64,000 nt of DNA from Leguminivora glycinivorella (lineage: Eukaryota; Arthropoda; Insecta; Lepidoptera; Tortricidae), in NCBI RefSeq assembly GCF_023078275.1, contig NC_062975.1:13305141-13369140 (forward strand), written 5' to 3'. This document shows, in pieces, positions 57,592 to 64,000 of this stretch (position 1 is its first letter; every line of letters begins with the position of its first letter). Made by a program: the position numbers and the translations under genes. The notes below the pieces were generated by a model, which did not search any database, had not been told where the DNA came from, and saw only the letters and a program-made list of their open reading frames with translations.

Positions 57592-57775
57592 GTGCACCGG
57601 GACAATTTCGACTGGGGGACAATTTCAAGTAATGGAAATATTTTCCACGTTTTAAACTAGGTACATATTAAGTCTATTAACCACCTGTTCAGTCGACACA
57701 TTATGGTGTCACACACATTAACGGAAATTATTTCGATTCGTTAAAATTGTCCCCCCGTCGAAAGTCCTTGTGCAC
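57592..57775. mobile_element. MITE with GTGCACxxGGACxxTTTCGA ends
   Basis: The left GTGCACCGGGACAATTTCGA and right TCGAAAGTCCTTGTGCAC are imperfect inverted ends with GGGGGACAATTT within. Confidence 0.7.
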
Positions 57776-57783
57776 TGTAATAA

Positions 57784-57915
57784 TAACCACAAAATTAAAA
57801 TTTTGAAAAAATCCCCGACCGCGACATACTGGAACGATTTTCATGAAACATGGCTAAGAACACTCCCGACTAACTCAGCTTTCAAACAGAAAAAAACTTA
57901 ATCACAGACACACAC

Positions 57916-57962
<47 letters not shown>

Positions 57963-58016
57963 GGCAGACACGCCAAACTTATAACACTTCGTCGTTTTTG
58001 CGTCGGGGGTTAAAAA
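57784..58016 (+). mobile_element. (GTCY)n MITE, copy 7
   Basis: It has the family start and end and a CAGA tract of about 15 units. An A tract of about 24 follows at 58107. Confidence 0.88.
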
Positions 58017-58354
58017 TAATTGTATTTGCTCCACAAATTTTGCAGGGTATTGAGGTTCGCTGGCATCCAAAACTCAGCCTACACGTACTATCAAAACATA
58101 ACATACAAAAAAAAAAAAAAAAAAAAAAAAATTCAGTCGAATTGAGAACCTCCTCCTTTTTTGAAGTCGGTTAAAAAATATCTTAAAATGTTTATAATTA
58201 GAAAGAAGTTTTACATTTTTTTGTCGGTGACTTGAAACTTCGTGAACAGACATGATATTAAAATATAAGAAAACTAATTTAAGTGTAATTTTATAAGAAG
58301 TTAAAAAGTGGTTGAGAAGTTACAGAGGCAATCAGTTTTTTTGTCATTTCAGTC

Positions 58355-58640
58355 CCTATAGTTTAAGACGATACGATACAGGTCAATTTTCCATACAAAC
58401 GCTCTCGACTATTTCTTCCCTGGTTTTTGAAGATAGAGCAATGATTTTTTCAACACAGATTATTATTATTTTTATCTGTGTCGTACCGTTTTGTTTTTTA
58501 TTGTTATTTTTAATTTAAAAGACGCGAGAGCCAATCAAAAATTTCTAAAAACGGCATTTTTCAATATGGCTCAAAAAAAGGTGTGATACTCAAGATCGGT
58601 AACAATTAACCAAAAAATCTAAACGGTCCGATACAGATTA
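58355..58640 (+). repeat. Interspersed repeat, second copy of 28976-29240
   Basis: The shared words are listed at the first copy; the alignment runs about 260 bases. Confidence 0.75.
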
Positions 58641-58892
58641 TTTTCATTGTTATTCAGATTCTCAAATTTCGTTCAGTTTAAATAAGTTTTGAAGGAGGAA
58701 ACAGTCGAGAGCGGAACCTCGATTTTAAAGATTTTTTCGCAATATCTTTTAACTGAATTGTTCTTAATGGACCTTTTTTTATACCTCTATTTAACTGAAA
58801 TTCCCAAATTGAAAGAGGGACTCCTTTCCATTTTAGCATTTTCGCTCCCGTAGAGTCTTAAGGAATGTTCTCGATTTTTCTGTACTTACCTG

Positions 58893-58972
58893 AGAGGTAT
58901 ATGAAAGTAAAGTATAAGAAATCGAAGAGTTACTACTCTCCAATTTCTTATACTTTACTTTCATATACCTCT
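58893..58972. repeat. Hairpin 1: 38-bp arms, TACT loop
   Basis: The left arm AGAGGTATATGAAAGTAAAG and following 18 bases are inverted at 58935-58972 with two mismatches. The four loop bases are TACT. Confidence 0.92.
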
Positions 58973-58993
58973 AAAAAGAAAAAGAAAAAAAGA

Positions 58994-59063
58994 TTATTAT
59001 TTACCAAACAAAATTTTCTCATACTTTACTAAGTATGAGAAAATTTTGTTTGGTAAATAATAA
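58994..59063. repeat. Hairpin 2: perfect 33-bp arms, TACT loop
   Basis: 58994-59026 and 59031-59063 are exact inverse copies (AAACAAAATTTTCTCATACT inside), with TACT between. With one bulge the pairing extends to about 40 bases. Confidence 0.95.
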
Positions 59064-59382
59064 ATCTTTTTTGGCGTTTATCCATTTTTGCTTTCGTCCC
59101 CATATTGAACATAATCGTCCATTATCGTCCGCTCTTTAATTATTATTAAATCGAGTTGAGTGACGTCACCGTCAATTCTTTATTTTATATCTTTCAACCC
59201 CACTTTTAAATAAAAATTGGTTTTAAAAATAAGCACTGATCATGTTTTCGCTATAACTATCTGATAGCTTCTTTCGTGCATGATAGAAGCGATCAACCAA
59301 ATCTTTGCACTAAGAAATGGCGGAAAATTCTAAAAATGTAGCGCTCACCGGTCCATTGTTTTCATAAAACGCATGCCTTCCC

Positions 59383-59530
59383 AAGGCACTGATCCCAACG
59401 CGAGCTATAAGTATATTAAACTATGAGCTATCATCAGCTATAAAAACGGACAAAAGATAATCACTCCCGTGTAAATAAAAGAGACACGGCGATGTTTGTA
59501 GTTACTCGCCCAGCGGTGAACCAGTGGACC
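59383..59530. mobile_element. CACTGxTCCCA hAT-like MITE, partial copy
   Basis: It shares CTATAAAAACG, AAGATAATCACTCCCG and TTACTCGCCCAGCGGTGA with 5088-5580. Confidence 0.65.
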
Positions 59531-59682
59531 ACTGCCTACACTACACCTTGACGTCGACGGAATCATCGACAAGCCATAACACTTAAAAATTGATTAAAAA
59601 TGTAGGGGCGAAGGTTTAATTTCTGCAGAGAATTTTGCGGCATTTTTAAGTGCCAAGATTTGGTTGACCGTCTATCCTATGT

Positions 59683-59832
59683 GTGTGTCTGTTTGTTTGT
59701 CCGTCTTTCACGGCAAAACGGAGCGACCAATTGACGTGATTTTTTAAGTGGAGATAGTTGAAAGGATGGAGAGTGACATAGGCTATTTTTTATCTCTTTC
59801 TAACGCGAGCGAAGCCGCGGGAAAAAGCTAGT
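59683..59832 (-). repeat. GCTTTTTCCCGCGGCTTCGC repeat beside the last protease exon
   Basis: It has the landmarks GTCCGTCTTTCACGGC and GCGAGCGAAGCCGC and ends about 77 bases from the protease stop codon. Confidence 0.75.
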
Positions 59833-59908
59833 ATAAATATATTTAAGTACATTCAAGTTCTCTATTGTACTATATTCATGAATATTTTACATCGGTGGTG
59901 TAGTTAAG

Positions 59909-60028
59909 TTAGTCATCGAAATATTTATTGTCCATAACATTGTTGATCCAGGCGACGTAACCGGCGGTGCGGGTGTAGATCCCGTACTTGCCCCGTTTGC
60001 CGCAGCCGTCGCCGAAACTCGTGATCCC
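59909..60028 (-). CDS. Last exon of a chymotrypsin-family serine protease (partial gene)
   Basis: The acceptor is GTTCCAG at 60029 and the exon has 40 codons, ending TAA at 59909-59911. It encodes GITSFGDGCGKRGKYGIYTR and TAGYVAWINNVMDNKYFDD, the standard C-terminal strand, Cys and amphipathic helix of the S1 family. No GDSGG exon is visible up to 64000, so the previous intron is at least 3.9 kb or the gene is broken. Its length and entry phase equal those of the last exon of the plus-strand homolog. Whether the rest of this gene keeps the triad cannot be told. Confidence 0.8.
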   Translation of the reverse strand, partial: GITSFGDGCGKRGKYGIYTRTAGYVAWINNVMDNKYFDD

Positions 60029-62169
60029 CTGGAACATCAAAACCCATAAATAAAAGGTGCTGCTGTGATGCTGATATGAATATAACAGTAAATGTTGATG
60101 AAAAGGACGCTTATATGATTTGAATTTGCTGGACATGTGTAACTAAATGCAATCATTTTTATCGGCGTTGATATTACAATTCGTATCCCTCAATTTTTTA
60201 AGACTTCATGTTGATGTCGACTTGAGGAGTAACCTGTAGTCACCCTTTGTCTGAATAATGGCCGTCGGGCCAAACTAGAAAATTAGCCGACATTAAATGT
60301 CGATACTAACTCTACATTATCCCAAAATTTCATCCTTGTGAAAATTAGGAAGGTCTGGCAGCTCTGGGCAGAGCTCTATTGTGAATTTTATGGAAAATGC
60401 TTCATCGCACTTTCATTAAAGAAAACTGCAGGAAATAAGAGAAAGGTATCTCCATCAAGATTTTAATTTGATGGCCTACAACCGTAGTTAGTACGTACAC
60501 CTACTATTGAAGTCGCAGATTTGAATCCTGCAAGGATTTATCACAAGTAGTTGCTCCTGATCTACGAATATTTTCTATGAATACACGATACTATTTGTCC
60601 CCATTCTATGGACAGGGAGAAAGGGTTGTACAAATGGGAACGATTCATTCCCATCCTTGACCGTCTCAGTTTCGTCTTATCTACTTTCAAATACTCGTAC
60701 GACAAGGGGACGTTTAGAGAACATTGCTTATCTAAAAAAATCGTTCAGAAACGAAACATAATGTTTTCTCATGAATTTCACAGCTATTACATTTGGTTCT
60801 CTGCATTACAACATACCTCTTAGGAAAAAACCCTTCAAGGGTGATGAAAATCTAAATTTATTTTTAAAAGTCGCTGAACAAATGGGATGTGAAAAGAAGA
60901 AGAATAAGAGCGATGGAAAAAGGAGTATAGCCTACAGTTTCATTTTTTGCTTTTGTTACAGGGCCTACTCGGTAATAATATGACTAGAATTCTTTAGGTA
61001 CAACTCGGTGTTCAAGACGAGGGCAATTTGAAAGTTTTAAGCTGCTTATATTCATGGCTGTTTGGGGGATGTTTCGTTAGTTACAAAGGTGGTGTAGATT
61101 TGTTTATGAATATAAAATATTAGTTTAAGTTTAGACGCATCGACGCCTAACGAACGCGAACATTTATGATCAATTATCCAACACTGCTCTGTACAGTGTA
61201 CTGTGGTTTAATAGTTAATAACTTTGAGATCGGCCCTCGCATACCAGGAAATAATAACGTAGACTTGATATTTTGTTGGTTACTCATCACCTGGAGTTAC
61301 TGGGGCCTGATGGATTGTTTGTTGATACAACAGTATCATAACAATCACCACTTAGCGTCTGATAAACAATGCAGACTGAGTGCAATTCAGTTAGTTTATT
61401 CAGTGAAATTTAATACTTGAAATGTCACAAACTTAATCGTAATCAGTACGTTCTAAATCTGTACTCTCAGAGTTTTTCCTAGTTTTTAAAGCTTAATTTG
61501 GTAAACATTTGATATGTTTAAAAAAAACTTAACTGCGCAAACTGTATTTTTTATCATGCAGAAACGTCTGTTAGCGATATTAGGAAAGTAGTCTTAATTT
61601 AAAAATATGTTAACTGCGCAAGTTGGAAGTAATTAGGACACAGGAAAAGTTATTTTTGACTGATTCATATTGAATCGATAGGAAAAGTGATTTTAGGGTA
61701 ATTTTAGTTTCATTTCACTAATTTTATTATTTTGTTACAAAGAATCAGAGATTTCATTTAGTCACCATATTATTATACTACTTGAAACATTCAAATGAAG
61801 CTATACTTGTATACAAACGTTGAAATTGATCAATCTGTGACAACCTAAATACCTAAACTCGGTGAAAATTAAATTATGGTTAGTGTTGGCGCTCTCAAAT
61901 TATCATGCCGCACGCAACTGTTGTTTAGAAGGCTAATGTTGACTACATAATTATTTAAGATTTTGATCTTGTTTTAACACGACCTTGCTATAAACAGTAA
62001 TAATCCTTAGAGCCAACGGGCCGCAACGGGCATTAACGGACAAGGTGAAATAACTCGCATGCGATATTTGACTGGAAAGCTAATTTATTTAGGATGAGTT
62101 CGGGGGGCCTATTGACCAGGTGGGAGACTTGAACGGTAAATATGTATAATATTTATTTTCAGTTTTATA
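60029..62169. other. Probable protease intron with no recognised features
   Basis: No GDSGG exon, no inverted repeats of note and no family copies are seen. The open frames at 60608, 60771 and 61166 have no domain that I recognise. Confidence 0.4.
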
Positions 62170-62322
62170 CATATCGTCACTACTTTGAAAAAATCTCGTA
62201 TCTCACGCTGCTCCTCAAAGTTAAAACGCAGTAAGTCTATATGAATTCCATACATACTTACTACAATTTTCTTTTCATTGACAGACGAAGATACAAGTTT
62301 TTTTTAAAGTAGTGACGATATA
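62170..62322. mobile_element. CATATCGTCACTACTTT MITE, copy 2
   Basis: Almost the same sequence and length as 52326-52480. Confidence 0.85.
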
Positions 62323-62463
62323 CATAGTTGAGTGATATTGGAATGCTAAGTAAATGAATCATTCGATTTTGGCACTTTTTAAAAACAATGTCTGATCTTC
62401 TACCTGGTTAAATATCCCGAAAACCCCTATCTAACCTTAACTCAGCAGTTCGCAACGAAACGA

Positions 62464-62590
62464 ATATCGTATGCAATTTAGCGCACCATCAGAATGACCT
62501 TTTACTTTCTGACCTTCCTCAATGCAAGGAAAATCGCATGCGAGTTGGCGTACCGTCTGAATGAGCCTTTACTTTCTGACCTTCCTTCAC
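62464..62590. repeat. Tandem duplication of about 65 bp
   Basis: TTTACTTTCTGACCTTCCT occurs twice, each after a diverged TCGxATGCxAxTT..GC..ACC block. Confidence 0.7.
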
Positions 62591-62913
62591 TCCATTTAGA
62601 TGTCAGCTTGTAAACTCGTACCAGATAATTTAAACTTGGACATCTTGGACACTTCGTTGGCAGTGTCACAAGTTTCACATTGACAAACACTCCGTTTTCG
62701 CATTTTCGTTTTAACAATTTCCGTAAATTTTGAAGTAGAAGTAAGTAAAAAAGGGGTTGTCATGTTTTTTGAAAAACAAAAAGTTAAATTAAAAAATATT
62801 TTCTCTTTCAGCAGAGACCTCTACAGGTTGAAATAATAAGGTAAGTAATTTATTTTTGTAAATACTTATAATGTTCATGTTTATTCACTTTCTAGGTCCT
62901 CTAAAACAAATCA

Positions 62914-63185
62914 TAACCACAAAATTAAAATTTTGAAAAAACCCCCGACCGCGACATAGTAGACCGATTTTCATGAAATATGGCTAAGAACACCCCCGAT
63001 TAACTCAGCTTTCAGACAAAAAAAAACTAAATCTAAATCGGTTCATCCGCTCGGGAGCTACGATGCCACAGACAGACACACACACAGACAGACAGACAAA
63101 TAGATAGACAGACAGACGACACAAACAAACAGACAGACACGTCAAACTTATAACACCCCGTCGTTTTTGCATCGGGGGTTAAAAA
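62914..63185 (+). mobile_element. (GTCY)n MITE, copy 8
   Basis: A full copy with CAGA/TAGA tract; it keeps AACCCCCGACCGCGAC-type words near the start and CGGGGGTTAAAAA at the end. Confidence 0.9.
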
Positions 63186-63254
63186 GGACCGTTCAAAGAT
63201 GGTTCAAACTTTACAGTGACTTTTGAGGTCATAATGAACAACTTTTACTCATCA

Positions 63255-63345
63255 TTCGCCTGCCCTTATCCCATTCATTTGGGGTCGGCGCAGCATGTCT
63301 TCCGCTTCCATACCTCCCTATCATCCGTCATTTCATCATTCACTT
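63255..63345 (+). repeat. TTTGGGGTCGGCGCAGCATG repeat
   Basis: TGCCCTTATCCCATTCATTT and GGGGTCGGCGCAGCATGTCT are words I recall from a frequent lepidopteran repeat. Confidence 0.55.
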
Positions 63346-63825
63346 GCTTTCGCTTCATATTGAACAACTTTTACTATGGGACCAAAATGCTGCGGGTTCG
63401 TTCTCAAAAAAGTGGCACCGTCAGGGTAAAGTGAATGAAAAAAAATGAAAATGGTTTTTTGTACCTTTTTGGATTTAAATATGTTTTTGAGTGCATCAAT
63501 GATACGGAATTTGCAGGAGGGAACGAAATAGTCGTAAAAACGTAGAACTTATAGCGAGTTGAAATTTTAGACATACAGGAGAAAGTGAATAGACAGGGTA
63601 GCAGGGAAAACGTGGCAGGATAAAGAGAGTTTGAATACAAAAACAAGTTTACCACTAATAATTCAACGTATATCGACTATTATGATTTCGTTAGGATTCA
63701 ATTTTTTTTCTTTAAGTAGAGACAAAAGCAAAAAAAAGTATTTTTTTAAACAATATCCATTATTTTTTATTCAAAACAGTTGAAGTACAGTAAGTGATAT
63801 CTGATTATTATTTTCAGTCACGATG

Positions 63826-63935
63826 CCTGCAGTGTTTGACTGGTAGAGAATGCCTTAAGGCATTATGTACACCATTTTGTACTTTTTTATGTAATAATTT
63901 TATGTAATAAAGAATAAATAAATAAGTACCTACAA
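63826..63935 (+). mobile_element. LINE 3' trailer
   Basis: ACTGGTAGAGAATGCCTTAA, TTTTGTACTTTT and AATAAAGAATAAATAAATAA form a non-LTR 3' end. A weaker relative is at 8283-8345. Confidence 0.6.
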
Positions 63936-64000
63936 TCACAGTCTTGAAACAACAAAGCACATATCATGATTCACAATGTGAGTTGTACTTGTGCATGTAA

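Noticed and set aside
61166..61420. An 84-codon plus-strand frame with hydrophobic segments
   Set aside because: No domain, no splice context and codon use like the surrounding AT-rich DNA.

Overview
The window is insect nuclear DNA, almost certainly from a moth or butterfly. It is AT-rich, has long introns with GT..AG junctions, and is packed with small inverted-repeat transposons. It holds several interspersed families I associate with Lepidoptera: eight copies of a short element carrying a (GTCY)n or related tetranucleotide tract, tRNA-derived SINEs with A and B boxes, 3' ends of LINEs, and hAT-like and TTAA-flanked MITEs. I see no bacterial or viral gene cluster, no functional tRNA or rRNA gene, and no CRISPR array.

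Three protein genes can be supported, and two were rebuilt exon by exon with matching splice phases. (1) On the minus strand, seven exons (31899 down to 4529) encode a complete 362-residue type II glutamine synthetase-like protein. Its fold and splice sites are intact, but five of the seven metal ligands known from animal glutamine synthetase are replaced, so it is most likely a pseudoenzyme. (2) On the plus strand, six exons (36831 to 49624) encode a 629-residue secreted serine protease homolog: a signal peptide, a long cysteine-poor N-terminal region, then a chymotrypsin fold with His57 replaced by Ser and Asp102 by Asn. Its Ser195-region exon has a diverged tandem copy downstream. (3) On the minus strand at 59909-60028 lies the last exon of another chymotrypsin-family protease whose other exons are not visible in the window and probably lie past its right edge.

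Genes 1 and 2 sit head to head about 4.9 kb apart. This gap holds a LINE 3' end, an 832-bp foldback element and two or three smaller repeats.

Layout: 1-4.5 kb, repeats and the 3' flank of gene 1. 4.5-31.9 kb, gene 1 with introns of 1.3 to 10.7 kb full of transposons, including an 861-bp A-B-A'-B' interleaved inverted repeat, a 1.9-kb element with 109-bp tandem monomers and a 2.07-kb element with 33-bp terminal inverted repeats. 31.9-36.8 kb, the divergent intergenic region. 36.8-49.6 kb, gene 2, whose last intron holds the duplicated exon, a hAT MITE, a SINE and a decayed Tc1/mariner element nested inside another MITE. 49.6-59.9 kb, transposon-rich spacer with abutting MITEs and twin near-perfect hairpins. 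59.9-64 kb, the last protease exon and repeats.

Repeat boundaries are read by eye and can be off by a few to tens of bases. Names of transposon classes rest on terminal repeats, target-site duplications and recognisable motifs, not on a database search.
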